DNA of 64,000 bases from Tubulanus polymorphus (GCF_964204645.1 NC_134028.1:14127263-14191262); one strand, 5' to 3'. Counted from the stretch's first letter, positions 11,377-23,477 are shown. Program-made: numbers and translations. The notes: generated from the sequence alone by a model not told the origin.

Positions 11377-11462
11377 AACGTATTGTTCATTATTTGGATC
11401 ATTATTCCATAATTCAATAAATTTCTTTGCCTTTGTTAACTGTTCTGAATATAACTGTAAAT
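11372..11462 (-). pseudogene. HNH endonuclease, C-terminal scrap
   Basis: Minus-strand translation gives a leucine/lysine stretch ending in FIELWNNDPNNEQYVEE, matching the C-terminus of the HNH genes at 5779 and 50648. The HNH core is absent. It is joined at ~11462 directly to a PolB N-terminal fragment, so most of PolB and HNH was deleted between them. Confidence 0.7.
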
Positions 11463-11575
11463 ATTCTAGTTTCAATTTATTCTCTAAATGTGTTTTAGTT
11501 TTATTGTGTCTTGCTTTTTTAGGATTTATCTATATTGATATTACATGTTGGACAGTAGTACTTATTTGCTTCCAT
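11463..11575 (-). pseudogene. PolB N-terminal scrap
   Basis: Starts at the ATG at 11573-11575 and encodes the first zinc finger of PolB (YYCPTCNINIDKS, then a stop replacing Q, then KARHNKTKTHLENKL). The leader and codons match 4080-4240 almost base for base. Only ~37 codons survive before the junction with the HNH scrap. Confidence 0.75.
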
Positions 11576-11679
11576 TTTAATACTAAATTTTTTATTAAAA
11601 TTGATTTTAGAAGTTATTCATTTACATTTTATTCATATATATTATGAATAAATATTTTAATAATCAGTAATATTTTAAG

Positions 11680-11810
11680 AGTAATAGGGAATAAGTTGTT
11701 TCATATCAAAGGTTGAAGGGGCGAGTAAGTAAAAAATAAAGAATATAAAATTCGAGTTTGCGAGAATTTATTTTTTATTTTTTATGAGCTCGACCCTTCC
11801 AACCAAAATT
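11680..11810. repeat. Polinton-like terminal end with foldback partner
   Basis: Begins AGTAATAGGGAATAAG and continues to AAGGTTGAAGGGGCGAG. After an AT-rich hairpin (AAAATTCGAGTTTGCGAG) an inverted partner CTCGACCCTTCCAACC follows at ~11790-11805. It looks like two terminal-repeat ends facing each other, or a collapsed element, directly before the accessory-gene fragment at 11823. Confidence 0.55.
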
Positions 11811-11822
11811 GAAAATAATATT

Positions 11823-12156
11823 CAAGTTAATAACAATAAAGATTATGAATACTACTTATATTGTAAACACCATCTTGAATTACTAATTGCTAGCGGGAAA
11901 TCTTAACAATTTTTGACTAAGACTATTACTTTTCAAGAACCAGATGCTATGAAACCAGATAAAGTAATAAAATATTTTAAGATTTATGAAGAAGCTAGAT
12001 TAGCTAGAATAAATGATTCTATTTCAGATGTTATTGTCAAATGTTATTCTAAGTTATGTAACCAGTTAATACCAATTGATGATGAAAATAAATTATATAG
12101 TGATTTGAAAAATGACTATTTAGTTATGACTGAATTACAAAAATGGGTTGGTTATG
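11823..12156 (+). pseudogene. Polinton accessory protein (184-residue family), fragment
   Basis: Encodes the middle of the family: YEYYLYCKHHLELLIASGK, an in-frame stop near 11904, then MKPDKVIKYFKIYEEARLAR and SDLKNDYLVMTELQKWVGYA. The N-terminal IEKTLDDLGI motif is missing. The hydrophobic C-terminus is replaced at ~12157 by the integrase C-terminus, a deletion junction that also removed the membrane-protein gene and most of integrase. Confidence 0.75.
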
Positions 12157-12243
12157 CTTAAAGGAAAAAAGTATTCTTTGGTGAAATATAAAGGATACGA
12201 TGATAAATTTAATGAATGGATTTTATCTAGTAAAATTAAATGA
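12157..12243 (+). pseudogene. Integrase chromodomain scrap
   Basis: Encodes KGKKYSLVKYKGYDDKFNEW and ILSSKIK, identical in type to the chromodomain-like C-terminus of the integrases at 43328-44278 and 53621-54553. It is followed within 5 bp by the ATPase start, as in the other copies. Confidence 0.8.
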
Positions 12244-12247
12244 ATAA

Positions 12248-12868
12248 ATGAATAAAGATTTATTTATATTTGAACCGCATAATATGTTAGTTACTGGAGT
12301 AACCAACTGTGGTAAAACACATTTCATATTAGATTTGTTAGAAACTATTTATAAGAATCATTTTGATAATATAATATTATTCTGTCCTACTTATGAAATG
12401 AATAAAACATATAATAGAGATATAGTTAAGATAAAAAAGTTTATTATATTAGATCCTAAAACAGTAAAAGAAAATTTAGATAATTGTATTAAAATAGCAA
12501 TTGATACTTATAAAGGATTAAATACATTATTCATTATAGATGATTGCGCTAATTTACATGATTCAAAAGTGAGAGAAAGTGAGTTATGTTATTTAGCTTT
12601 CTCTGGGAGACATTTTGGGATAACAACATGGGTTTTAAATCAAAAATATAATTCAATTGTTAAAGACTTTAGGGAGAATATAAGATTTCTAGTTTTATTC
12701 TACAATAAAGATAGAAAATTTATGCAACAATCATTGGAAAAAAATCAAATTATACCTACTGAATTACATGATGAATATATGAATAAATTAAAGAATAATG
12801 AAGGTTCAAAATTATTACTGAGATTACAATTTCCCTATGAATATAAATTTATAAAATTAAATTCATAA
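12248..12868 (+). CDS. A32-type DNA-packaging ATPase of Polinton
   Basis: 206 residues, intact. Walker A is GVTNCGKT (residues 17-24), Walker B is LFIIDD near residues 95-100, and a sensor-like TTWVLNQK follows near 126-133. This is the FtsK/HerA-superfamily packaging ATPase found in Polintons, adintoviruses, virophages and poxviruses (A32), which pumps genome DNA into the capsid. Homologues lie at 44279-44887 and 54546/58167. The gene starts with an ATAAATG motif. The neighbouring integrase is reduced to a scrap, so this intact frame sits in a decayed element. Confidence 0.9.
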   Translation: MNKDLFIFEPHNMLVTGVTNCGKTHFILDLLETIYKNHFDNIILFCPTYEMNKTYNRDIVKIKKFIILDPKTVKENLDNCIKIAIDTYKGLNTLFIIDDCANLHDSKVRESELCYLAFSGRHFGITTWVLNQKYNSIVKDFRENIRFLVLFYNKDRKFMQQSLEKNQIIPTELHDEYMNKLKNNEGSKLLLRLQFPYEYKFIKLNS

Positions 12869-12901
12869 TTTGGAATATTATAGAAACTAATTTATATTTC
12901 T

Positions 12902-12982
12902 ATATACTAGACGTACGTAAGAATCCAAGATTCTTGCTAAGAAAGTAAGAATTCTTGGATTCTTACTCGTACGTCTAGTATA
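12902..12982. repeat. Large imperfect hairpin after the ATPase gene
   Basis: Arms of ~35 bp: TATACTAGACGTACGTAAGA reads against TCTTACTCGTACGTCTAGTA, with AATCCAAGATTCTT against AAGAATTCTTGGATT. It lies between convergent genes (ATPase plus, zinc-finger gene minus). Related hairpins occur at 13201-13275, 58335-58440 and 58583-58655 in the same gene context. Confidence 0.85.
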
Positions 12983-13067
12983 TTGATATATAAATTATTA
13001 AATGAAATATATAATAATGAATAAATTATATATTAAAACTATGTTTATAATTTATGTTTACACAGGG

Positions 13068-13072
<5 letters not shown>

Positions 13073-13129
<57 letters not shown>
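13073..13129. repeat. (TA)n microsatellite
   Basis: About 28 uninterrupted TA dinucleotides between the two hairpins that follow the ATPase gene. Confidence 0.97.
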
Positions 13130-13134
<5 letters not shown>

Positions 13135-13200
13135 AAATTTAGAATAATTTAGAATAATTATTCTAATTAATTCTAATTAATAATTATTCTGAAACTGTTT

Positions 13201-13275
13201 ATATATCTATGTACTAGACGTGTGAGTAAGAATTCTTACCAAGATTCTTACGTACGTCTAGTATATAGATATATA
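13201..13275. repeat. Second post-ATPase hairpin
   Basis: Arms ATATATCTATGTACTAGACG and CGTCTAGTATATAGATATAT enclose GTAAGAATTCTTAC-type palindromes. Same sequence family as 12902-12982. Confidence 0.85.
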
Positions 13276-13411
13276 AATTAGTTTTATAATAATTATTCTA
13301 AATAAAATATATAAAAATGAATAAATTATATGTTTTCTCTTAATGAAAATAAAAATAGATAATATTATAACTATTTCTATACTTAGATTAATAATTTATG
13401 TTTTATAATAA

Positions 13412-14591
13412 TTATTCTAATTTTGTTTCTAATACATTTATAAAATCATCTCTGTTTATATCTAATTCATCAAAAGTCTTAGGTAGATTTATTAATTTTA
13501 ATTGAGCCATCTTAACATAATAATTAGTAGGTATATTAGCTTTTTCTCTTAATTTTTCTAAGTATTCATCAAAATCATCATAATCAAAATCAAAATGATA
13601 TCCAAAATTATTTATCAGATAACTGAAATCTATTTTTCTAAAATATAATAATTTATATATTTGTTCAGGATTCTGCATAAGCTAATAATTTATCAAATAA
13701 CAACTTATAGAATATATAATATTGGTTAGTTTTAGGATGAAAATATTTGATATATTTATTTGGGTTATTTAACAATGGTATCATACTCACCATTTTATAA
13801 ACATTAATTAGATGTAACTTTGATTTATAATGAGTATTTTCATCAACAGGTTCAATTTTTTTATTACAATATTGACACGTTTTATTTCTTTCTATTTCTT
13901 CTAATTTCTTTTCATGTTCTTCTAACTTCCTTTCATTTTCGATATGCGCTTGAGATTTTTTATGTTTAGAAAAATTACTTTTAGAAATATCTAAATTACA
14001 AATGTTACAATGTTTTTTAAAATCATCAATTGTTTCATTATCATTAGTTTCAATTGTATCAACATTATCTGTTATATTATCTATATTATCATTTGTTTCA
14101 ATTGTATTAACATTATCTATGATATTATCTATTATATTATTATCAGATATATTATTATCGTTATTATTCTTTTCTTTGTCTATATGTTTATTTGATTTCT
14201 TATGTGATGCCCAATTTTTATATGATATATATTTCTTACATACATCACAATATTTTTCATTTGTCTTTTTGGTTTTGATATCAGGTTCAATCTTATCATT
14301 ATTAGATGTAGAAGGTATTACATTATTAGATGTAGAAGGTATTACATTATTAGATGTAGAAGGTATTACATTATTAGATGTAGAAGGTATTGCATTATTA
14401 TCAATTACATTACTTAAATTATCAACAACACCACTTTTATTATTATCGATTTCTATTAGTTTAGTTTTATAAATTTTGAAAATAGGATCAAATATCAAAG
14501 CTATATTACAAGGTATTACATAATATAAACCATCATTATTTTCATGTATATCGATGTATGGAATATGTTTATATACTTTACCTCCTTCCAT
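13412..14591 (-). pseudogene. Polinton zinc-finger protein with octapeptide repeats, one frameshift
   Basis: Starts at the ATG at 14589-14591. The first ~310 codons contain four tandem copies of an 8-residue repeat (NNVIPSTS) near residues 65-100. Three C2H2-type fingers follow (CDVCKKYISYKNWASHKKSNKH, CNICNLDISKSNFSKHKKSQ, CQYCNKKIEPVDENTHYKSK), separated by Asn/Asp-rich linkers. A one-base-type shift near 13670 splits off an 88-codon C-terminus. That C-terminus matches 58660-58980, so the two pieces were one protein of ~390 residues. A role in nucleic-acid binding or transcription is inference. The gene is convergent with the ATPase and upstream, on its own strand, lies the capsid fragment. 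Confidence 0.8.
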
Positions 14592-14623
14592 TTATTATAT
14601 AAATTTTTATTAAAGTTAAAATT

Positions 14624-15525
14624 CTAATACATAACACTATTTAATTGAGAATTTACAATATTTAATTGCGCGTCAGATATAATATAAATATGCATTTTAA
14701 AATTTTTGATTCCTTTATTCTTTGTCATGAATAATTGTATTCCATCTTTAGTGTTCTGTAGTTTTTTTCCAGAACCATGTAATGAATTATCCTCTGTTGT
14801 TCTAAAATTTAACCATAATGCATATTTATTACCGGTATAATAATCAATTTGATTAATATTACAATTTTCAGATGATTTTACTTTTTCATTCATAAAATGT
14901 TTTCTAATTTCTGGCCACTGATCTATCATTCTCATTCCTTGACAAAATATTTTATTTGCTATTCCTTCGATAGTTATTTCTACTTTTGTTATTTCAGGAT
15001 TATAATAATTATCAACATATATTCCGCCATTAGTATATGTTGCAATTGTAAAAAATATTAATATACCTTTAATGGATCTTCTTGGGAAGTTAATATTCTC
15101 ATTAATAATTTCATCATTTTTTAAATTTATCAATATAATCATATAATAATGAAAATCCTTGATTGTATTTAGTTTGAATTATACTGGAAATATTTTCATC
15201 AGTTACTGTATCATATTCTAAACATATATTCGATAATTTATAACTCATATCTTTATTAACGCTAGATATTACAATTTCATTAACAGGAGCAAATGTTATC
15301 TCAAATATAACGTCTTCTTGAATTGCGTATTTATATAAAGGTGCATTATTATTTATCAATTCAAAGTCTAATGGAATTTTATATTTGCTTCCATATATAC
15401 TTTTTATCAATTTATCTATAGCATTAGTTAATATTGCATTATGTGCTTTTGATCTTAATTTATTTTGGTTTTCTGATTGGATTCCTTGAAACATCATATT
15501 ATTTCTATTTACTTTAGTTAACCAT
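14624..15525 (-). pseudogene. Major capsid protein fragment (N-terminus missing)
   Basis: Collinear with residues ~115-415 of the capsid protein at 41874-43121: MFQGIQSENQNKLRS, YKIPLDFELINNNAPLYKYA, FPRRSIKGILIFFTI, and the C-terminal MHIYIISDAQLNIVNSQL. A frameshift lies in the overlap 15114-15142. The first jelly-roll strands are missing: the match ends near 15525, directly against a plus-strand fragment of another gene. It is therefore a rearrangement product. Confidence 0.85.
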
Positions 15526-15532
15526 AAGTAAA

Positions 15533-15825
15533 TATACTACAAATGTCAAATCTGTAGATTATAAATTCAAAAAGTTAACAGAATTAACATTGGATAAGAA
15601 ATATTTAATTACAAATTTTGAAACAATTACTAATAGATATGGTAATAAATTAGTTATTCACTTAGAATATGAAGGATTAAAAGGAAACAAATATAAATTC
15701 AAACATATTCACCAGATAGATTTCATAGATTATCTAGTGAAGATATTGAAGAAGTGTGTTCTGGTGATTTCTATTTCATATACAAAGAATGAAAAAGAAT
15801 GTCATATAGATTTCGAACAATATAA
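15533..15825 (+). pseudogene. Fragment of the conserved small (OB-fold-like) Polinton protein
   Basis: Encodes TNVKSVDYKFKKLTELTLDK, KYLITNFETITNRYGNKLVI and HLEYEGLKGNKYKFK, then shifts frame in the region matching YLPDRFHRLSSEDLEEL of 974-1327, ending HIDFE. The start codon is lost at the junction with the capsid fragment. Its 3' end runs directly into the PolB leader, without the gene order seen at 974-4230. Confidence 0.7.
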
Positions 15826-15857
15826 AATCAATTTTAATAAAAAATTTGATATTCAAA

Positions 15858-17705
15858 TGGAAGCAAATAAGAAGTACTACTGTCCAACATGTAAAATCAA
15901 TATAGATAAATCTCAAAAAGCAAGACATAATAAAACTAAATCTCACTTAGAGAATAATTTGAAATTAGAATATAATAATGATATATTAGAAACTAAATTA
16001 GAAGAATTAAAGAATGAAAAAGAAATATATAAATGTGATACATATAATCAATCATTCAGTAACAAAAGATATTATAAAGAACATTTAAAATCTAAAAATC
16101 ATATTAGAAATATTAATAATGATATTTTAGGTGAAGATTATTTTGATACAGATATTAATAAGAAACAAAGCATAATTAAAAGAATAAAAGATACATTAAA
16201 CAATAAAAGACCATACATGGAAGATGTTAGAAATTATATTAATCCATTATATGATAAAAAAGATATTGAAATAACCGAAGCATTTAAAAGTGATATTGGA
16301 CCAGCTGCTATTGAATTTAAATTTTATAAAGGCAAAACATTAGAAGAAAATAAAAAACATTTAGAAGATATGAAAAATATTATAACAATAATTACAGACG
16401 TAGAATATCCTAAAATTAGTATATCTGATAAATTTACATTTATAAAATGGGAAGATAAACCAATATATGTTATAAATTCTCTTTCACAACAATTATTTCA
16501 AAACAACATATAGATGATAAATAAAATAAATGTTATAATGAAGTAAAAAACAAAATAGAAGAGAAATATTTTGAAGGATTTGGTTTAATATTTGATGAAA
16601 TAATATGTATGACGTAATATGTGTACAATACAAAATATAATAAATTAACTAAATCAAAACCAATTGATCATATTATAAAGATGGTAATATAAACGCATCA
16701 AGTTATATCAAATTGCCATTTAAAACTAATGCTGTTATAAATGTACAAAATGAAGATAATAAATGTTTTTTTTGTGGTCAATAATTAGTTGCTTACATCC
16801 AACAGAAGATATTACACATAGTTTTAGATTAACAAATTATATACCATTTGAAAATAATAATAGTAATAATAGTTATAATAATAAGATAGACAGTTATCCG
16901 GTAAGAATTAAAAATATTCCAAAAATGGAAAGAGATAATAATCTAAAAATAAATGTATTTGATTAAATCAAATTACCAAAAATAAAATGTAATATTATTA
17001 AACATTATACATTAGAACCTTTGTATTTATCAAAAGATTATGATTCAAATGGTGTTATAGATATATTATATCATGAGAATCATTATATGTGGATAAAACA
17101 AATTGATTTATTTTTTAAATCAGAAAATGATTATACTCGTAAAATATATGTATGTAGAAAACGTATAACTAAATTCAGTAATGAAAGTGCATTATTAAAT
17201 CATAAACAATTATGTGATAATCATGATTATTATAAATTAATTTTACCAAATGAAAAAGATAAAATATTAGAATTCAAAAAATATGATTACAAGAATAAAG
17301 TACCATTTGTAATATATGGAGATTTTGAATCATTAGATAAAGAATTAACTGATCAAGATAGAAAAGAAATATATTATAAAAGAAAGAAATTAAATTCTAA
17401 TGACAGTGATTTTTCAGACCCGCCAAAAACAAACACTATAAAAAAATTCATTAAATTGCTGCAGCTTTTGGATTATATACACAATCTGATTATCCAGAAC
17501 TAATTAAAAGTGAATATTATTATTATAGAAATGAAAATGTTGCAGATATATGTTATTATTGTAATCAAGTATTCTAGTCATCTGATAAAAAAGTAAGAGA
17601 TCATGATCATTTGAATGGTTAATTTAGAGGTGTAGCAAATGAGAATTGTAACTTACAAGCTAAGAAAAACAATCTTGTTCCAGTTATATTTCATAATTTA
17701 TCAGG
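15858..17705 (+). pseudogene. polB: Outer Polinton PolB, N-terminal part
   Basis: Starts at ATG 15858 (MEANKKYYCPTCKINIDKSQ) with two zinc fingers; the second has a Cys-to-Tyr change (CDTYNQSF). It continues through DVEYPKISIS, CLHPTEDITHSFRLTNY, HYMWIKQIDLFF, VIYGDFESL (exonuclease I) and NCNLQAKKNNLVPVIFHNLSG. Frameshifts or stops occur near 16510, 16615, 16770, 16965 and 17440-17640. At 17705 it is cut by a Ty3/Gypsy insertion. The same gene resumes at 29056 and again at 47031. Confidence 0.9.
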
Positions 17706-17928
17706 GTAGCCGACATTTCATGCTTGGTATGTTTTATTGTTTCTTTATGCAGGTTTGGACCAGTTCCTTTCGGTATTTAGTTTTCCTTATAGGTGGCGTT
17801 TTCATCGCTAAACCCTGGTTGTCAGATGATCAGTGACCGCCATGTTTGAGAGACCAATTGTAAAGAAATGAATTGTTGATAATTTGTTTATTCCTCGCGG
17901 TGTGTATCACGTCTGAGGAAACATGTGT
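17706..17928 (+). repeat. Left LTR of the Gypsy element
   Basis: Shares TTTCATGCTTGGTATGTTTT, GGTGGCGTTTTCATC, TCAGATGATCAGTGACCGCC and GATAATTTGTTTATTCCT with 28395-28620. Similarity stops after TTTATTCCT, and the likely end TATCAC lies near 17928. The first bases (TGTGA) are missing at the junction with PolB. Confidence 0.7.
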
Positions 17929-18929
17929 TGAAGTATAGAGAGCGTATACGCTGTGTATGAACTTCGAGTTCGTTGAAATTGTTCGTCTAGATTCTCAATT
18001 ATTTGCCGTTTATTGTTATCGTCGAAATTGAAAAAAATGACATCCGATGGTTTATCGAAATTCGTCTGGAATGTGAGTTATTTGGGCGTCAGTTCATCGT
18101 CTGGTTACAACTCAAGGTTGAAGGATTACGGTAATAATTATACATGTGCATGCGTGCATGATATAATAGCTAGCTAGCTTTACGGTTGTGTGTGTAAGGG
18201 TAAGCTGATCTCACAGTGAGAGCTTATGACTTTAGTTTAGTTGGTGAATGGTGAATATTTCCGGGAGAGAGACTCTGATATTTTCATTTCTGTTTATTTA
18301 TTTGACAATCTGTGCTTTTCCTGTGCTTGTGCTCGTATTATAATAATATTCTGTGCTTATTGTGGTGTGTAGTAGAGTCACCTGGTGTCATGAGTGACAA
18401 CAAATTGGGTTAACAAATTCTGAAGGTTAGGCCTAAAGTGCTACCTGGGGTGTTCTACTATAACTAAATTGGTTGAAACTTGTATTTTCTGCTCCTAACA
18501 CCTGGTGGTTTTTTGGAAAAAATACCTGTGATATTTATTTGGATGTAGCTTGTTTATTTGTTGCATGTGCATGTCTTAACTTGTTCATATTCTGTCAGAA
18601 TTTGGTGAGCCAATTTATATTAATTTTCTGTGGCAAATATTGGTTAACCTCGTCAAACCCTGGCTAGGTAAAGTCCTGTTTAGGTAAGTTAGGTATAAAC
18701 AACAGTAAGCCGTATTGAGTTTGCCAGTTTTGACTTATTAAGTAGGCTAACTTTATTGGAAGAGTAAGTGTGTTCACCCTAAGCGAGGTAGATAGAATTT
18801 TATCTTTGGTCCAAAGATATTTCCAAATTTGAACTGTGTTCCATTCTCGCTCCGAAATGGATGAGGGTAATAAGAAAACCTAAGGTCGGCCAGGTAGGTT
18901 TTGGAACTGGCGTCGTGCTCCATACACCT

Positions 18930-19680
18930 CGCTTGGGTACATTTTCTGGTATAGAGGGTGTTGGAGGTTCGAGCTGATAGCCTTAATGGAAGATGCATCT
19001 ATCAAGACCCCTACAGTTATTCAAGCCGTCTGGAGGTCTCTTCGAGGTACAGCTGCGGAAGTGGTCTGGACTTAGGAGAGGAGGCTACTCAAAAGGATAT
19101 ACTTGAAAAATCTGAACCGATTTATGGCGACGTACTTACACCATCACATGTGTTTTCGAAGTTTTATTGCAGTGCTCAAGAACCATTGGAGTCTGTCGCA
19201 CAATTGAGTTGTCGGTTAGAGGAATTGAGATCCGAGGCATTCAAGGACATTTCCTAAGCGATGTTGAAGTCCCATTTCTGGGCTGGACTGCAGAATATGC
19301 AACTGAAGCTGACGATAAGGGCGTTTGTAAACACAGACGATGTGAATTTCAGAAGTTTAGTAACCGAAGCCAGGAAAGTTGAGCAGGAGTTATCCCGCTC
19401 AGTAACGGCTATCTCTACCAAAGCTAAAGTATCGGCGTGAAATCGAAAGAAACTGGACCGAAACAACGATCGATTTAAAACTACTGACACCAGGACGACA
19501 AGTATTGAGTCACGTCTAGAGCGGCTTGAAACTGGTGCAAAGTCAAACCGTTGGGATTCTAAGATCAGGAACAGATCGACACCCCAGGAGAACAGAACTA
19601 CGCAGTGGACTTGTTACAACTGTGGTAGAGAAGGCCATGGTTGGCGGAAAAGTCGACAGCCCCACTGAACGCATGGAGCA
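18930..19680 (+). pseudogene. gag: Gypsy gag
   Basis: Pieces in different frames give VIQAVWRSLRGTAAEVVW and FSKFYCSAQEPLESVAQL followed by RLEELRSEAFKD, typical of the Ty3/Gypsy (Arc/PNMA-like) capsid domain. A zinc-knuckle region (CYNCGREGHGWRKS) lies near 19615, where the last cysteine of the CX2CX4HX4C pattern is replaced by serine. Stops and frameshifts interrupt it. Confidence 0.75.
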
Positions 19681-19779
19681 GCTGGAGATTCGTCGGATTT
19701 AAATGCCAACCACCCTCGGGACAACGGAAATAGGCCGAAGGAGGAATATATACGTATTAAAGCTAACAGACGTGTAAAA

Positions 19780-22700
19780 TTAACTAAGGTGAGAAATCAT
19801 GGCAACCATAGGACAAGGGATGATGTTGACGTTGATAGATTGGTTGGTCCTCCCAATGAAGCGTCAGTCACAGTTGATGGGATTTCCTGTCAGGTGTTGC
19901 TAGATACTGGTTCAATGGTGTCTACTGTCAGTTATAGATTTTTGGAAAAATTAAGACGTACTCGGGATATAACTCCTGTTTCGGATCTTATAGAAGTGAA
20001 GTCTGTAACTGGAGAGATTCTTCATTATATTGGATGCATCGAGCTGAACCTTGGAATAGTAGATGCCAGTGTTCATATTTTCTGCCTTGTAGTACTGGAT
20101 ACCCCATATCACGAGAGAGTTCCAGTTTTGCTCGGTATGAATGTTCTTCTGGAGATACGAGATCTTGAAGGTTTACCGTCGATTTGGCAATGCACTAAGA
20201 ATTTTTCAGCTGATAACCAGCAATTGGATATCGTTATGTGTACCAAAGCAGTAGTTGTTCCGCCAAATTTGCAGATGGTCATCCATTGCATTCTAAGAGG
20301 TAAGAGAACAGACACAGGGCAGCAAGTTATTACGTGTGATGAAGGAAGTAATATTCCCGGTAATATTTTATTGGTACCTTCGGTAAGTTATTTAACTTTG
20401 ACTCAGTCCAGCAGGGTAAGTGTTATCATCATAAAATATAGGTACTCGCTCAGTGACCATTCCATCGAAGGCTGTTTTATGTTCCTTGCAGAATGGCACA
20501 TCTGTTCATCCTGTGTGCAATAACATCGGTCTGGATCACAACTCCCCAGATATATCAGACGAGGATTTCTTGAATTTTTCTCATTTGAGAAGTCAACTGG
20601 GCTCACCAGCGATGAATTGAAGATTCAGAAGGAGGTCTTGGACAAATGGAGAAAGGTTTTTGCGATCAGTGACCTGGATATGGGTAGGACCAATGTCTTG
20701 CGGCATGAGATCATGTTATCCGACAGTACCCCTTTCAGAGAACGGTATCGTAGAGTTTCGCCCGGGATGATCGAGGAAGTCAGAAGCCAACGAAGGTCAA
20801 TGCTTGATGCTGGGATAATTCGGCATTCTCATTCACCAATTGCATATCCGATTGTACTCGTCAGGAAACAGAATAGAGAATTACGATTCTGCATAGACTA
20901 CAGGACCCTGAATGCTCGAACTATTCGTGATCAATTTCCGCTTTCACGTATTAATGAACTCATTGACATTGGCGGGTGCCCATGACTTTGCTAGCCTCGA
21001 CTTGAAGAGCGACTACTGGCAAGTAGAGGTGGCAGAGCAGGACCGCAAAACGACGGCATTTAATGTAGGCCCAGGTTTCGGCTTTTATGAGTTCAACGTA
21101 ATGCCTTTCGGCCTCACGAATGCGCCATCAACCTTCCAAAGGCTTATGGAGCGGTGTCTTGGAGATTTAAACCTGAAAGGAAGCTGCGTATACTTGACGA
21201 CATAAGCGTACACGCCGTTTACTTCGATGAAAACATCACCAAGCTTGAAGAGGTATTCGAACGCTTGTACATCGCTGGTCTTGAGTTGAAGCCATCCAAG
21301 AGCGCATTTGGACTCGAAAGTATGATCCGTCTTGGACATAAAGTATCGGCTGCTGGGATTGAGCCAGATCCCTCCAAAATTGAGACCTTGAAGTCATGGC
21401 CTGAGCCATCTACCATTGCTGAAGTTCGGACTTTCCTTGGATTTGATTATAGGAAGTTAGTCAGGGGTTACGCCCAGGTTGCAAAACCACTTACGGAACT
21501 TTTGGATTGGTTAAGAAAACAAGAACTCGCCGGTTGTTAACTGGACAGAAGACTGTCAGAAGGCATTCGAACTGCTGAAGGAAGCATTGGTCACTCCTCC
21601 AGTCTTAGCCTTTGTCGACTATTCTCGGGAATTCGAATTACACACCGACGCTTCGAGACAAGGCCTAGGTGCAGTAATTTATCAGTGAGGTCTAGGAGAC
21701 GAGACGTTACACGTCATTGCGTACGCCAGTCGAACCTTGAATTAAGCAGAACGGAATTACGAGGTACACAAGCTGGAATTTCTTGCCCTCAAATGGGCCT
21801 CAGATAAATTTCATGATTATATTTACATTAGCAAGGTTCATGATAAGACCGATAATAATCCTCTCAACTATGTCCTGAAGACTGCAAAGTTGGATGCCAC
21901 CGCTCATAGATGGGCACAGTCTATTTCCACGTATGATCTCGATATTGAGTACCGGAGCGGCTCAAAGAACATCTTTTCCGACACCTTATCTCGATTGTAC
22001 AACTCTGACGTTATGTCAGCTATTTGCAAAGCCAACAGAGTGGATGAAGATCATGGTGATGAAGGCAGCGATGAGATTGACCTTGAGTTGAGACCGCATG
22101 AATCTGTGGAGTTACTCCAATTACATGAAGATGACCCATGCATTCGAAGGGTACGCAATTATCTGGAAAATGGCACCAAGTTCAATGTTATGGTATGCCG
22201 AAGAAGGATGGAACGAGGCCGATCAACCATTCACATCGTCTTACCAAGTTCGGAGATTGGTACCGTGTTGCATGGAATGCATGACTCAATGGGACACCAG
22301 GGGCGAGATAAAACTTTGGCCTTACTTAAATTACGGTATTACTGGCCGGGGATGAGAAACGACATCGAAGAACACCTCAAATCATGTGAGCGCTGCGTGG
22401 TTCATATATCACCGACCCCTGTGCAGTTAGCTCCGCTGAAGAATGTAGTCACAACCCATGGAACTGGTGTGCATAGACTCACCATCTATTGGAAAAAATC
22501 ACAAGGCTATGAAAGGCTTTGAAAATTTGCTTGTCATAACAGACCATTTCACCAAGTTTTCATTGGCGATTCCGACCCGGAATCAGTTAGCAACAACGAC
22601 CGCTCGAGTGCTCGTGGAAGATTTCATTAAAAAATTCGGAATGCCGGACCGCCTTCATAGTGACCAAGGAAGAAAATTTTTAGTCACCAACGATAGCTCA

Positions 22701-23450
22701 GATATGTAAGATTCTTGGGATTCAGAAATCACGCACCACCCCCTATCACCCTCAGGGCAATGGAGTGTGCGAAAGATTTAACCAGACTCTGATAGGATTA
22801 TTAGGAACTATGGCCGAGGAGAAGAAAGCAGCTTGGAAGGAACACGTCAGTACCATGGGGTACTTATACAATTGCACACCGCACGAAGTAACAGGATATG
22901 AGCCGCATTATCTCCTTTTCGGACGTCATCCAAGACTACCAGTCGATGCTCAATACGGTTAGAGAAGCCAAGGCGATGATGAACGGAGTTTTACGAAATA
23001 CGCTGTGGCGCTTAGGAAGAGACTGGAAACGGCATGGAAATATGCTCATGCGAGAATCAAAGAAGCTGGAGAGATACGTAAGGTCCGATACGACATGAAA
23101 GCTCGTGGAACGAAAATCACTTCTGGCTATTTGGTATTAGTTAAAAGAGTAGCACTTACAGGAAAGCATAAATTGGCTGATAGGTGGGACTCTACTCCGT
23201 ATGTTGTTAAGGAACAAGTTGCTGAGGATATTCCGGTATTCTTGGTTGAACCTTTAGGAGGTGGCAGGTCTCGGACTCTTCACCGAAATTTGCTATTGCC
23301 ATTGGCTGGACCTTTACGACCTGAGCCATCATCAGACAAGGAAACATCTGCAAGGAAATTAAAGACAACTCCTAAGCAACCAAAACGTTTCAAAGATCCT
23401 GAATTAAGTCAGTAACAAGAAGATGATGGGTGGTTATTGGTTCCCATTGG
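19780..23450 (+). pseudogene. pol: Gypsy pol (protease, RT, RNase H, integrase)
   Basis: In order: aspartic protease with VLLDTGSMVSTVS (~19895); RT with LRFCIDYRTLNA (~20880), FASLDLKSDYWQVEV (~20990), FGLTNAPSTFQRLM (~21110) and an LDDISVHA catalytic region (~21195); RNase H with FELHTDASRQGLGAV (~21640); HHCC integrase finger (HDSMGHQGRDK, CERC) and core (LVITDHFTKFS, LHSDQGRKF, NGVCERFNQTL). Frameshifts near 20500, 20975, 21180 and 22460 and several stops break it. The order protease-RT-RH-IN is Ty3/Gypsy-like. The 3' end is separated by the nested element and resumes at 27785. Confidence 0.92.
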
Positions 23451-23477
23451 CAATGATACAGAGATTCAGTCTGCGTC

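Noticed and set aside
14002-14472. Plus-strand 156-codon frame opposite the zinc-finger gene
   Set aside because: Antisense shadow of a repetitive Asn/Asp-rich minus-strand gene with finger motifs.
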